Assembly: GCA_022729235.1 (NCBI GenBank)
Contig: JALDAJ010000001.1
Span: forward strand, 514,442 to 578,441
Length of the DNA: 64,000 nucleotides
Reading direction: 5' to 3'
DNA from: Candidatus Nanohalarchaeota archaeon
GTDB taxonomy: Archaea > Nanohalarchaeota > Nanosalinia > Nanosalinales > Nanosalinaceae
Shown: piece by piece, positions 41,258 through 49,939 of the stretch
How the letters are laid out: each line of letters begins with the position of its first letter
How positions within the stretch are numbered: position 1 is the stretch's first letter
Made by a program: the position numbers and the translations under genes
The notes under the pieces: model-generated
The model's database searches: none
What the model was told of the DNA's origin: nothing
The model's input: the letters and a program-made list of their open reading frames with translations, nothing else

Positions 41258-41414
41258 AAAATCACCTTACGCGATTTTGTGTGGATACAAAAACTCTCGC
41301 GAGTTTCGCACCCGCCGAACTTCTGAACTCGAAGACCTAGAGAGTCTTCTGTGACCAGCAACCTCGGAGAGGTTGCGGAGGTTCGATCATCATAAGGCAT
41401 TCAAAGAATGCCTT
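41258..41414. repeat. Cluster of short hairpins upstream of tRNA-Pro
   Basis: Within the 213-base gap between the tRNA and the phosphatase gene I see five perfect stems in a row. AAAATC/GATTTT is at 41258-41278 and AAACTC-TCGC-GAGTTT at 41291-41306. GAAGAC/GTCTTC is at 41331-41349, GCAACCTC-GGA-GAGGTTGC at 41358-41376, and AAGGCATT-CAAAG-AATGCCTT at 41394-41414. The stem sequences differ but pairing is perfect. The promoter of the phosphatase gene (ttttaaac, about 41439-41446) and the palindrome GACCGCGGTC (41450-41459) follow. Confidence 0.5.
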
Positions 41415-41470
41415 CCAGTAGGATAGTCGCAGAGTAAAATTTTAAACGTGACCGCGGTCTTCTCGGATTC

Positions 41471-41854
41471 ATGAGACTCCTCTATATCTGCACCGGTAAC
41501 TCGTTCAGGAGTCCGGTTGCTGAGGCGTTGACGAGGAAGTACCACCCAGACTGGGAAGTAGAGTCTGCGGGGACGGATGCTGTTGACCATGTCGCTGAAA
41601 ATGCGAGGGTCTTGTTAGAGCAAGAAGAGGCTCTAGAATATGTGAAGCCGTCGCCGGACCAGGTATCACAGCGAGCCGTCAGTGAGGCGGATTTGATTGT
41701 GGTGATGATGCCCTTGCATAAGGACTTCCTGCAGGAGAACTTTGACGCCGATGATAAGATCGAGGTCTGGAGCATCGAGGACCCGATAAATCCGGGTGTG
41801 GAACCGGAGGAAGCTTTCAGGGAGATAAAGAAGAGAGTTGAGTCGATGGATTAG
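41471..41854 (+). CDS. Low-molecular-weight protein tyrosine phosphatase/arsenate reductase family
   Basis: 127 residues. The P-loop CTGNSFR (Cys7-x5-Arg13) followed by SPVAEAL is the LMW-PTPase signature. The general acid Asp is in IEDPINPG, matching the usual DP motif. It dephosphorylates phosphotyrosine, or in relatives reduces arsenate; the second-Cys pair needed for thioredoxin-coupled arsenate reduction is not seen, so phosphatase is more likely. Leaderless promoter upstream. Confidence 0.85.
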   Translation: MRLLYICTGNSFRSPVAEALTRKYHPDWEVESAGTDAVDHVAENARVLLEQEEALEYVKPSPDQVSQRAVSEADLIVVMMPLHKDFLQENFDADDKIEVWSIEDPINPGVEPEEAFREIKKRVESMD

Positions 41855-41861
41855 AGAGTGC

Positions 41862-43757
41862 TTATCCGAGTTCGGATTTCCCGGGAGGAAGCGCCCGGAT
41901 AATATAATCCAGGTCTAGTTCATATCCGTCATCGTAGAGATGCGACTGTATTTTTTTCGCGACCTCTGACTTCTTTTCCTGCCCGGGCTTCAGATCTACT
42001 GCTGCAGGGCAGTTTTCTCTAATTGCATCTCCCGGTCCACATATAGGTACGTGGGTGCCGTTCTCCATCTCATACGGTCCTATAGACGCCTCAACGGATA
42101 CATTCCTGAGGTACTCCCGATCACCTCTTATGACGAACGCACCTTTCTTCAGGTACTCGCCCGGCTCCGGCTCCTTCGTGACCTGTTCTGGCTCTACATA
42201 GTAAGCTGAGCCGGAGGTTATACCTGCCTTCCAGTTCCTGGAAAATGTCACTGCTGCCGCAGCCGCTTCTTCGAGTGTTTTCTCATCAGCTTCCTGCCCG
42301 TCCTTCACGACAACGCTGGGACCGCCTTCGAAGTCGGCGTGGAAGTAGAAATCGTTTGGTTCCATGTGTTTCTTGACCAGCATCTCGTTGGTCTGCGCGT
42401 CTCTACCGATTAACACAAGATATTCTCCTGAGGAGTAGAACCAGCGGTACTTCTCGAACCACTGCTTGGAACGTTTATCGGACTTGTCCTCCATGGATTC
42501 TTCGACTTCCACAGTTTCCTTTTCCAGTTCTTCAAGCTTCTTCTCGGTCTCTTCAAGCGCTTCCCGGGCATTCTCCATCTTTTCCTCGGACGCCTTCGCC
42601 TTGTCGTAGTACCGTGATGCTGTCGCTTCAAGGTCTTCGAAAGGTTCTACGCGGATGTTCATATCGCCGACCTCGACTGTCACGAACTTTTCCTGTTGAT
42701 TGAATCCTTTGATACGCTCTGCTTCATCATTTTCTGATTCCCTGATTCTTTCCTCGGTCTCGTCCCAGTCATGTTCTTCGATACCGCTCTCGATGCTATG
42801 CTTTATTGATTCCAGTAACTGGTAGTTCTTGTATATCATCTCCGCCTTCTCACGGTTCTCCTCGCTTGACTTCTCCAGTCCTTCTATCTTTCTCTCCTGC
42901 TGTTCCTTCTGTCTCTCCAGTCCCTGTTTTTTCTCCTCATAGACCGCCTGCTTCTTCTGTTTCTTTTCTTTATGCTCTCTGCGGTAGAAGTATTCGTCCA
43001 GTGCTTCTGAGAACGAGTCGAATCCTTCTCTCTCGTGATCGCCGTAATTCTCAAGCGGGAACGGTGCTGCCCGGACAGGTTTTTCTCCTTCCAGGTACAT
43101 CACAGGATTGATTTCCGATTTCAGTATCTCGGAGATAACCTCCTTTACCTGATTCTTTTCCTCTCCTGAGAGATCTGCTACTTCCCTGTCTTTCTCTACA
43201 CCTGCTCTTGCACAGATCTCTTCGGCGTAAGTCCCTCCGAGCGATAGATCGGATGCAAGTTTTCTCACGAGTTCACCATCTCCCATCAACTCGAAGTAAT
43301 CTTCTTCTCGTGGATCGTTCGCGGGCTCCGGCGGGTGGTATTCCTCGCCCACCACTACGGCTCTATCGGCGTATTCCTCCTGCCTTACTGCACCTATCAC
43401 TTTTCCGTCATCGATGAGAACTACATTTCCCTTGCCGAACATCTCCGCGACCAGTTTCTTGTCACCGCTCTCGATTTCCAGTATCCGGTCGAACCCGCGT
43501 TGCTCTATCGAGTCAACGCGTCCGAGGTGCTTCCTCAGCTCCATCGCAAATCCAGGTGGACGCTCCGGGTTGTCGCGTTTGTACTTCGAGATAAAGGTGT
43601 ATGAGGGACCGATTATCATCCGTTTCTTCTCGTCGCCCGGCACGTAAATCTCCAGCGTCAGTTCGTTATCGCGCTGGTACACCTGCTGTACGAAGCCTTC
43701 CTCCAGCTCCTTCAGCTCTTCCATCAGGATGGAAAGGTCGAGACTGGTTATCTCCAT
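41862..43757 (-). CDS. rqcH: RqcH/NFACT-family ribosome quality-control protein
   Basis: 631 residues. The NFACT-N domain starts LDLSILMEELKELEEGFVQQ and has RPPGFAMELRKHLGR. HhH and coiled-coil segments follow (about 270-440, Glu/Lys-rich). The NFACT-R domain is in KQWFEKYRWFYSSGEYLVLI, GRDAQTNEMLVKKHM and FYFHADFEGGPSVV. These proteins bind the 60S/50S subunit with stalled peptidyl-tRNA and, in bacteria, add Ala tails. The last residues are Pro/Gly-rich. The gene is monocistronic or first before scpB. Confidence 0.9.
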   Translation of the reverse strand: MEITSLDLSILMEELKELEEGFVQQVYQRDNELTLEIYVPGDEKKRMIIGPSYTFISKYKRDNPERPPGFAMELRKHLGRVDSIEQRGFDRILEIESGDKKLVAEMFGKGNVVLIDDGKVIGAVRQEEYADRAVVVGEEYHPPEPANDPREEDYFELMGDGELVRKLASDLSLGGTYAEEICARAGVEKDREVADLSGEEKNQVKEVISEILKSEINPVMYLEGEKPVRAAPFPLENYGDHEREGFDSFSEALDEYFYRREHKEKKQKKQAVYEEKKQGLERQKEQQERKIEGLEKSSEENREKAEMIYKNYQLLESIKHSIESGIEEHDWDETEERIRESENDEAERIKGFNQQEKFVTVEVGDMNIRVEPFEDLEATASRYYDKAKASEEKMENAREALEETEKKLEELEKETVEVEESMEDKSDKRSKQWFEKYRWFYSSGEYLVLIGRDAQTNEMLVKKHMEPNDFYFHADFEGGPSVVVKDGQEADEKTLEEAAAAAVTFSRNWKAGITSGSAYYVEPEQVTKEPEPGEYLKKGAFVIRGDREYLRNVSVEASIGPYEMENGTHVPICGPGDAIRENCPAAVDLKPGQEKKSEVAKKIQSHLYDDGYELDLDYIIRALPPGKSELG

Positions 43758-43805
43758 AGAAGAAGTTTCGGGGATGAGCTACAAAAACGTAAGTCCGAAA
43801 GAAGC

Positions 43806-44342
43806 CTATTCAAACATCTCGATTCCTTCCTGCTGTCCGTCTCTTCCTTTCTGCTCGTTCTCGTACTGGTGCTTGAACTCGTCCACATCCTCCAGTTCGA
43901 AGTACTCCAGGAAGTGGTCGGTCACGTCCAGAATCGCGGTTCTGCCGTCCTTTTCTTTACCCACAAAACCGCGTTTGACAAGCTCCTTGATGTGCTGGTA
44001 TGCCCGGTTACCCCTGATCTCGACTATGTCTGCCTGCTCCACGGGTGCGTTGTAGGCTACCAGAGAGAGCGTCCTCAGTTGACCTTCGTTAAGGTCCTGG
44101 TGTGGTGCGAGGTGTGATACGTGCTCCAGGTGATCCTTCTTCACTTTAAGTTCGTAGCCTTCAGGCGTCTCCACGAGCTCCAGTCCGCGGTGATCTTCGT
44201 CCAGTTCGTCTTGATACTCGTCTACAAGCATGTCAACGTAACCCATCGACCCGAGATCGAGTATGTCCGCAATCCGTTCGTTGTCTATCGGCTCGTCCGC
44301 GAGAAAAAGTGCTGCCTCTAACCTGGCTTTTTTGTCTTCCAT
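43806..44342 (-). CDS. scpB: Segregation and condensation protein B
   Basis: About 178 residues from the ATG at 44342. Two winged-helix domains are visible. The first is KKARLEAALFLADEPIDNERIADIL; the second is LRTLSLVAYNAPVEQADIVEIRG with AYQHIKELVKRGFVGKEKDGR. This is the ScpB kleisin-associated (kite) protein. It works with ScpA and SMC to compact and separate chromosomes. An upstream ATG at 44384 would overlap scpA and adds 14 unconserved residues. Confidence 0.9.
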   Translation of the reverse strand: MEDKKARLEAALFLADEPIDNERIADILDLGSMGYVDMLVDEYQDELDEDHRGLELVETPEGYELKVKKDHLEHVSHLAPHQDLNEGQLRTLSLVAYNAPVEQADIVEIRGNRAYQHIKELVKRGFVGKEKDGRTAILDVTDHFLEYFELEDVDEFKHQYENEQKGRDGQQEGIEMFE

Positions 44343-44373
44343 ATACGATTCTTTGGCTCTGGTATTGAAAAAC

Positions 44374-45087
44374 CTAGTTGGCAACTTCGTCTTCTGGCTT
44401 CACGTGTAGGTCGCCGAGGAACTCTTCCTGTATGCACTGCACTTTCTTGTCGTTTTCCAGGTGGAGAACGTGCATGAATTTCTCTATCCGCTCCTCATTG
44501 CTGTTTTCTTCAAGTAGCCGGGAGAACTCTATCTTATCCTTTGAGGACACCATGTTTCTTACCCGGGAGAAAAGCGAGTTTATCTTATCATTAAGCGTTT
44601 CTTCCTGCATCTCGAACTGCTGGTCTATCTCGTGGCGTTCCTCCTGCCTCTCTTCTCTCCTCTCCTTGACTTCTAGCGCGTCTTCAAGCGCGCCTTTCAA
44701 CTCGTCAAGCTCCATCCTGCGTTTTGGTCGTGCCTTGACCGGCATCTCGAGTTCAGGTCCTGTTTCAAGACCGGGACCTTCATTTTCTTCCTCGAAGACA
44801 TCATCGAGGTCGCCCTCGAAGTCCATAGGATTCTCCTGTGGTTCTTCCTCCTGTAATGGGTCTTCTCCGTCGATAGCCATCGACTTCATGTTCAATAATG
44901 CGGCGCATATCCTGATGGCACGCGCGGATACAGTTAAGTCTAGCTCCTGTAATTCTTCGATGTATTCCCTGTATCGACTTGCCAGGACCGTGATATCGAC
45001 ATTATGCGGGTCCATGTCCCGGGTCAGAAGTTCAAGAGTCTCCTCCCAGGGCTGTTCCTTCAGTACCTGAGCTTCGTGCTGTTCCAT
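44374..45087 (-). CDS. scpA: Segregation and condensation protein A (kleisin)
   Basis: 237 residues from the ATG at 45087. The N-terminal helix pair LELLTRDMDPHNVDITVLASRYREYIEEL and LDLTVSARAIRICAALLNMKS is the SMC-binding kleisin head. A long acidic linker (about 90-165) follows. The C-terminal winged helix is about 185-237 (EERIEKFMHVLHLENDKKVQCIQEE). It bridges the two SMC heads. The upstream gap to smc contains hairpins that resemble those near the tRNA. Confidence 0.88.
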   Translation of the reverse strand: MEQHEAQVLKEQPWEETLELLTRDMDPHNVDITVLASRYREYIEELQELDLTVSARAIRICAALLNMKSMAIDGEDPLQEEEPQENPMDFEGDLDDVFEEENEGPGLETGPELEMPVKARPKRRMELDELKGALEDALEVKERREERQEERHEIDQQFEMQEETLNDKINSLFSRVRNMVSSKDKIEFSRLLEENSNEERIEKFMHVLHLENDKKVQCIQEEFLGDLHVKPEDEVAN

Positions 45088-45117
45088 TATTTGGGCCCTC
45101 CTAGAGACCCTTCCCCC

Positions 45118-45169
45118 GCAAATTCCAAAGGAATTTGCTATAAGGAGCAACGTGTTGCCACGATGCTCC
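45118..45169. repeat. Two hairpins between smc and scpA
   Basis: GCAAATTCC-AAA-GGAATTTGC (45118-45138) has a 9-bp stem. GGAGCA-A-CGTG-TTGC-CACG-A-TGCTCC (45144-45169) has 6 plus 4 bp around one A-A mismatch and a 4-base loop. The first has the same GCAAA-loop-TTTGC design as the tRNA-adjacent hairpin at 41088-41104. They lie in the 127-base leader between the smc stop and the scpA start. Confidence 0.5.
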
Positions 45170-45214
45170 GCCGCATAGCAGAATTGGAGACAGGGATATT
45201 TAACTACAGGGGTC

Positions 45215-47749
45215 TTAAGCGTCTAGCTCGATGCTTCTGACCTTCGATACGCCGTCGCGCATTGATACCCCGTAGGCGCGTTCGGCGTGCCTGACTGTTA
45301 TGTCGTTGTGGCTGATTACGATGAACTGGTTGTCGTCCGCGTAGTCCTTGAGTAGTTCGGAAAGTTTTTTGGAGTTGGTCTTGTCCAGCGCCGCATCTAT
45401 CTCGTCCATGAGGTAGAACGGACTTTCTTCGTACTCCAGAATCGCGAAGACGAAGGCGATGGCAGTAAGTGTTTTCTCTCCCCCTGACAGCGCCTGGATG
45501 ATATGCGGTTCTTTCCCGGGAGGTTGCGCCCTGATCTTCAAGCCTTGCTCGATATCGCCGCCCTCAAGTACCAGTTCGCCGTTTCCGCCTCCGAATAATC
45601 GCTCGAAGATGTCGGTGAACGAGTTCTGTATCTCTTCTAGTGTGTCCATGAAGCAGTCCTGCTTTTCTTTTTCTATATCCTCTATCATGTCCTCTATCTC
45701 CAGCTTCTCCTGCCGTATCTCCGAGACTTTTTCCTTGAACTCCTCGTAGTCTTCCTTCTTCTCCTTGTATTCTTCTATGGCGCGCATGTTAACCGGTTGA
45801 AGGTCGTTCATCTTTCTAACAACCTTCCGCTTCTTTTTCTTCAAATCTTCGGGAGCGGAGTCGAGACCGGTCATCTCGTCCTCGTCGTAGTCGTATTCTT
45901 CCATTTCTTCCTTCACGTTGTCAAGCTCTGCCTTCATGTTCGCCTTTTTCGAGCCGGTACCCTCTATCTTGGTCTTCAGTTTTTCTTTCTCGCTGTACTT
46001 CTCCTGCCGTTCCTCCCTCAGTTCTGAGAGGTCTTCCCGCAGCTGTTTTTTCTCGTTCTTCAGTTCTTCGTCGGTGGTCTGGTCCTCTTCTTTCCTTTCC
46101 TTCATCCTCTTCAGTTCGGCGATATCCTTCTGCAAGTCCTCTATCCCGTCTTCCAGGTCTTCTATCTCCTGTTTTTTCTTCTTCGGGTCGAGGTTAGAGG
46201 ATAGCGATTTCTTCTTTCCACGTTTCCTTTTCTTCTTACCGCCTGTCATCGCCCCGCCCCGGGACATGATATCGCCGTCTAGTGTCACGACTCTCACACC
46301 GTTTATGTCCTTGACCGAGTCCAGGTCTTCCGCGATAAGGGTGTCGGAGAAGACGTAGTTGATTACTTTCTCGTATTCCGGGTCGTAATTAACGAGTTCG
46401 GCGGCGTAGTCTATGACACCTTTTCTTTTCTTCGCCATCTTCGACTTCGCGGACCGGGATTTCTCCTTGAGCTTGTCAAGAGGTAGCATTGTCGCGCGCC
46501 CGATGTTCTCCCGTTTCAGGTAGTTGATAGCGTCCGTCGCCGCCTCCTTGTTCTCCACCACTACGTTGTTCATGCGTCCGCCCGCGGCGGTGTCGATGGC
46601 GACCGCGAAACGGTTTTCCGCGGATATCAGGTCTTCGAATGTGCCGTGAATACGGTCGTCGTCAAGGTTGAGCACCGCGTTAACTGCTTTTGAGCCCCGT
46701 GACTTCCGGGACTGCATCTTCTCCAGTTCTTCGATAGTCTCCTCCAGGTCCTCTATCTTGTCCCTCTTGTTCTCTATCTGTCCTTTCTTCTTCTCTATCT
46801 TGTTCTCCAGGTGCTCGATGTCGGTATCTCCGCCCTGTTGTTCCTCGATTTCTTCTATCCTGTCCTGTTTCTCGTCGATTTCCGAGTCTATCTCCTCCAG
46901 CTCGTCTTCAAGCTCTTCTATCCGGTCCTGTTTCTCCGCGGTCTCGGTGTTGATGTTTGCTAACTGGTTTGACAGTGCGCGCTTCCTGACTTCGAGCACT
47001 GATGCCTCGAGCTTTTCCTTCCGCTCCTCCAGTTTCCTGTACTTCAGCGCGAGCTCTTTCTCTTCTTTCAGTTTCTTCAGGTATTCTTTTTTCTCGTTCA
47101 GTAGTATCTCCTGTTCCTGTAAACGCCGTTCAACCTCTTCCAGTTCTTCCTCTGCCTCCTCTTTCTTCTCGTCGAACTCCGCGACCCCGGAAAGCTCATC
47201 GATGACTCTCCGTCTTTCTAGATCACTCTGCTCCACTATCTCCGTGACCTTGCCCTGCCTTACGAAGTGGTAGCCGTCGGGGTCGATGTTTGCCTTCCTC
47301 GATATCTGGTCGATTTTCCTCTTTTTGCAGTTAGAGCCCTGGAACTTGTAAATCGAGCTCCCTGCCTGCGTCACCTTTCTCGCGACCTTGATCTCGTCAG
47401 CTTCCTCGTCTTCTTCCAGGAACTCGTCAAAAAGTCCGGAAGAGTTGTCTAGCGTGATGGTGACCTTTGCATAATCCGCGGGCTTGCCGTCCTCGCCACC
47501 GTTATATATCAGCTGTGTGAGTTTCTCCGCTCTCAGCTGTGAGGAGCGTTTTCCGAATACGAAGCTTGTGGCGTCGATTATGTTGGACTTACCAGAGCCA
47601 TTCTCGCCTATTATAGCAGTCATACCCTGGTAGAACGGTACCGCGGTCTTTCTCTGGAATGACTTGAAACCCTTACAAGTTACCTTGTTGATCTGTGTAT
47701 CGATTGTTCCCTTCTTCTCCTGTTCCTGGACCGTCTCTGCTTCTGCCAT
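45215..47749 (-). CDS. smc: SMC ATPase with short coiled-coil arms
   Basis: 844 residues against about 1150-1200 for most prokaryotic SMCs. All parts are present. Walker A is GENGSGKSN (48-56) and the N-head extends to about 185. The first coil is about 190-350. The hinge is about 355-515 with GRMNNVVVENKEAA, GRATMLPLD and its closing SRGGAMTGG. The second coil is about 520-690, the signature LSGGEK is at 754-759, and Walker B is FYLMDEIDAALD (778-789). Each arm is therefore about half normal length. Partner genes scpA and scpB follow. Confidence 0.95.
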   Translation of the reverse strand: MAEAETVQEQEKKGTIDTQINKVTCKGFKSFQRKTAVPFYQGMTAIIGENGSGKSNIIDATSFVFGKRSSQLRAEKLTQLIYNGGEDGKPADYAKVTITLDNSSGLFDEFLEEDEEADEIKVARKVTQAGSSIYKFQGSNCKKRKIDQISRKANIDPDGYHFVRQGKVTEIVEQSDLERRRVIDELSGVAEFDEKKEEAEEELEEVERRLQEQEILLNEKKEYLKKLKEEKELALKYRKLEERKEKLEASVLEVRKRALSNQLANINTETAEKQDRIEELEDELEEIDSEIDEKQDRIEEIEEQQGGDTDIEHLENKIEKKKGQIENKRDKIEDLEETIEELEKMQSRKSRGSKAVNAVLNLDDDRIHGTFEDLISAENRFAVAIDTAAGGRMNNVVVENKEAATDAINYLKRENIGRATMLPLDKLKEKSRSAKSKMAKKRKGVIDYAAELVNYDPEYEKVINYVFSDTLIAEDLDSVKDINGVRVVTLDGDIMSRGGAMTGGKKKRKRGKKKSLSSNLDPKKKKQEIEDLEDGIEDLQKDIAELKRMKERKEEDQTTDEELKNEKKQLREDLSELREERQEKYSEKEKLKTKIEGTGSKKANMKAELDNVKEEMEEYDYDEDEMTGLDSAPEDLKKKKRKVVRKMNDLQPVNMRAIEEYKEKKEDYEEFKEKVSEIRQEKLEIEDMIEDIEKEKQDCFMDTLEEIQNSFTDIFERLFGGGNGELVLEGGDIEQGLKIRAQPPGKEPHIIQALSGGEKTLTAIAFVFAILEYEESPFYLMDEIDAALDKTNSKKLSELLKDYADDNQFIVISHNDITVRHAERAYGVSMRDGVSKVRSIELDA

Positions 47750-47800
47750 CGTGCAAAGATTTTATCGGACTAGAATAAAAAAGACCGGTAAATAGGATTT

Positions 47801-47850
47801 TGTAATACAAATTAGGCGTAAATAGGGATTTTACCTGTTTTTGTATTACA
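47801..47850. terminator. Long inverted repeat between two minus-strand genes
   Basis: TGTAATACAAA (47801-47811) and TTTGTATTACA (47840-47850) are perfect 11-base arms around 28 bases. The right arm ends at the stop codon of the small membrane gene. The loop carries a variant of the adjacent GTAAATAGGATTTT sequence, so there is also a direct repeat. It may terminate the upstream gene or regulate smc. Confidence 0.45.
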
Positions 47851-48165
47851 TTATTCTGCTAGTTCGTATCTCTCGTCTGTTACTACTATTTCATCTCCAG
47901 GCTCCGCTCCTTCAAGTGAAGGGATTAACGGCTCGCCTTCAGCGAAGCAGCTTTCTGGTATAGTTAAAGTCTCTCCTGTTTCTGAAAACTGTACTGCCGA
48001 ATTTATGCCTTGCTCACATGACTCTATTTGGCTCTGCGTGGCCATTTCTTCTAAATTACTTTGAGTAGAGCCCATGAAGAAAATATTGGCTGCTATAAAT
48101 CCGCCGACCAGTACTATACCAGCTACAAATAAACCGATAATTAACCTTGACATGTAATCAAACAT
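47851..48165 (-). CDS. Single-pass membrane protein with exported Cys-containing domain
   Basis: 104 residues. The helix LIIGLFVAGIVLVGGFIAANIFFM is near the N terminus. An external part of about 75 residues follows with two Cys (QIESCEQGIN; IPESCFAEGE) that may pair, and an Ig-like/beta end (GDEIVVTDERYEL). No family recognised. Confidence 0.55.
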   Translation of the reverse strand: MFDYMSRLIIGLFVAGIVLVGGFIAANIFFMGSTQSNLEEMATQSQIESCEQGINSAVQFSETGETLTIPESCFAEGEPLIPSLEGAEPGDEIVVTDERYELAE

Positions 48166-48196
48166 TCTTATCCTGGTTTAAGTACTCTGGCATTGA

Positions 48197-48505
48197 TTAT
48201 TCGATTTTCCCGACCTCCTCCTTTCTCAGCACGTACCTGACGAACACGAATATCAGCAGGGCGATTATCAGGAAGTCGATTAATGTGGCGAGGAAGCTTC
48301 CGACCCGGAGCTCAATGTTCATGACTGCGAAGGTCCACGCCTCCCACTCCTCTCCCGGTAGGAACACCTCTATAACAGGCATGATGATGTCGTCCACAGT
48401 CGAGCTGACCAAGTCCTGTACCGCGACGCCTATGATAAACGCTATCGCGAGCCCGAGGACGCCGTACTCTTCAAGAAACTCCGTGAACTCTTCTACTATT
48501 CCCAT
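48197..48505 (-). CDS. mscL: Large-conductance mechanosensitive channel
   Basis: 102 residues. N-terminal GIVEEFTEFLEEYGVLGLAIAFIIGVAVQDLVSS is the amphipathic helix plus pore helix TM1. DDIIMPVIEVF follows, then TM2 (LIDFLIIALLIFVFVRYVL) and a charged tail. The pattern is MscL, somewhat divergent. It vents solutes on hypo-osmotic shock, a real hazard for a halophile diluted by rain. It lies alone between aspS and the single-pass membrane gene. Confidence 0.85.
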   Translation of the reverse strand: MGIVEEFTEFLEEYGVLGLAIAFIIGVAVQDLVSSTVDDIIMPVIEVFLPGEEWEAWTFAVMNIELRVGSFLATLIDFLIIALLIFVFVRYVLRKEEVGKIE

Positions 48506-48537
48506 GCTAGGGGGTGCCGGGAGCGGTTGAAAACTAT

Positions 48538-49848
48538 TTATGGCGTCAACCGGTCAGGTGTTCTCGGGAACAGGATGGACTCCTGCACGTTGTCGAGTTC
48601 CGCGACCTGTTTTACCAGGCGGTCGATTCCGAGTCCATAGCCCCCGTGCGGCGGCATACCGAACTTGAACGCCTCCAGGTAGAACGTGAAGTTCTCCGGG
48701 TCGACGTTCTGTTTCTCCATGTACTCCATCAGCGTGTCAAAGTCGTGCTGTCTCTGTCCGCCAGAGGAGAGTTCGAGACCCTTGTATATCAGGTCGAATT
48801 TCCGTGACGCGATTTCATCGCCTTCCACGTCCTGCATGTAGTAGAACTTCTCTCCGGGATAGCCCACGACGAAGAACGCAGGGTGTCCTTTCTCCTCGAA
48901 GTAATCACCGAGCAGTTTCTCGCCTTTCGTGTCGAGGTCGCCCTCGTCGTCCGGTACGTGGTCGAACTCTTCTTCCAGTATTTCCCGTGCCTCTTCAAAC
49001 GTGATACGCGGGAAGTCCTCCTCAGGTACTTCCAGCTCCACTCCGAGAATGTCAAGGTCGTCAGCGGCGCGTTTCTTGAGTTCTTTCAGCGTGTATTTCA
49101 AAGACTGTTCTTGGACGTCCATGACGTCGTCGTGATCTTCTATGAAGGCGAATTCGACGTCGAACATCGAAATTTCTGATACGTGCCTGGATGTCGCAAA
49201 GTCTTCCGCCCTGAACGCCGTACCGGTCTCGTACACGCGGTCGAAACCTGCTGCCATCAGCATCTGCTTGTAGAGCTGTGGTGACTGTGATAGAAACGCT
49301 TCATCACCGTAGTATACTACCGGGAAGAGTTCTGCTCCTCCTTCTGCCCCGCCTTTAGATATGAGAGGTGTCTGGATGCGGATGAATTTGTTCTGGTCAA
49401 ACCACTCCTCCATTGCTTCGACTAAGTGGGATTTGAGGGAGAAAACAGCATGTATCTCCGGTCTTCTGAGATCCATGAAACGGTTGTCCAGTCTTGTCGC
49501 GAGGTCAGAGTCTATATCCTTGGAGACCTCCATGGGAAGCGGCGACTCCGCCTCTCCTATTATCTCGAGTTCTTCAGGCTTTAATTCCCTGTCGCCGGGC
49601 GCCTGCTGGTTCTCTTCTATTACATCTCTAACATAGATAACGTCCTCTCTGCCGATTTCCTGCGCTTTCTCGAACAGTTCCTCGTCATCGTCTTCTTTGA
49701 AGGTTGCCTGGATGGTTCCTTCACGGTCGCGCAGGATAATGAATGTGAGTCCGCCAAGATCTCTTATCTCGTGAGCCCACCCTGCTACTGATACTTTTTC
49801 ACCGTCCATGTCAGGTGTTATGTTGTGTGTGTATGTTCTTTCTGTCAT
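48538..49848 (-). CDS. aspS: Aspartyl-tRNA synthetase, archaeal type
   Basis: 436 residues from the ATG at 49848. The N-terminal OB domain has [26 protein letters not shown]. Class II motif 1 is in [10 protein letters not shown], motif 2 is [14 protein letters not shown], and motif 3 is [11 protein letters not shown]. The compact archaeal form lacks the bacterial insertion. It charges tRNA-Asp; whether it also charges tRNA-Asn cannot be judged here. Confidence 0.95.
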   Translation of the reverse strand: MTERTYTHNITPDMDGEKVSVAGWAHEIRDLGGLTFIILRDREGTIQATFKEDDDEELFEKAQEIGREDVIYVRDVIEENQQAPGDRELKPEELEIIGEAESPLPMEVSKDIDSDLATRLDNRFMDLRRPEIHAVFSLKSHLVEAMEEWFDQNKFIRIQTPLISKGGAEGGAELFPVVYYGDEAFLSQSPQLYKQMLMAAGFDRVYETGTAFRAEDFATSRHVSEISMFDVEFAFIEDHDDVMDVQEQSLKYTLKELKKRAADDLDILGVELEVPEEDFPRITFEEAREILEEEFDHVPDDEGDLDTKGEKLLGDYFEEKGHPAFFVVGYPGEKFYYMQDVEGDEIASRKFDLIYKGLELSSGGQRQHDFDTLMEYMEKQNVDPENFTFYLEAFKFGMPPHGGYGLGIDRLVKQVAELDNVQESILFPRTPDRLTP

Positions 49849-49939
49849 TAAACGCCACAATCAACTGCTGTTCAATCAATTTTTTAACAGCTTCGAGATG
49901 TGAGATGAATTTTTCAACAACGACTTCTAACTAACGGAT

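Noticed and set aside
41060-41414. Possible CRISPR array
   Set aside because: Hairpins and tRNA-end copies are not uniform repeats with regular unique spacers, and no cas genes are in the window.
41471-41854. Thioredoxin-coupled arsenate reductase
   Set aside because: Only the P-loop Cys is present; the extra resolving cysteines are absent and no ars genes are nearby.
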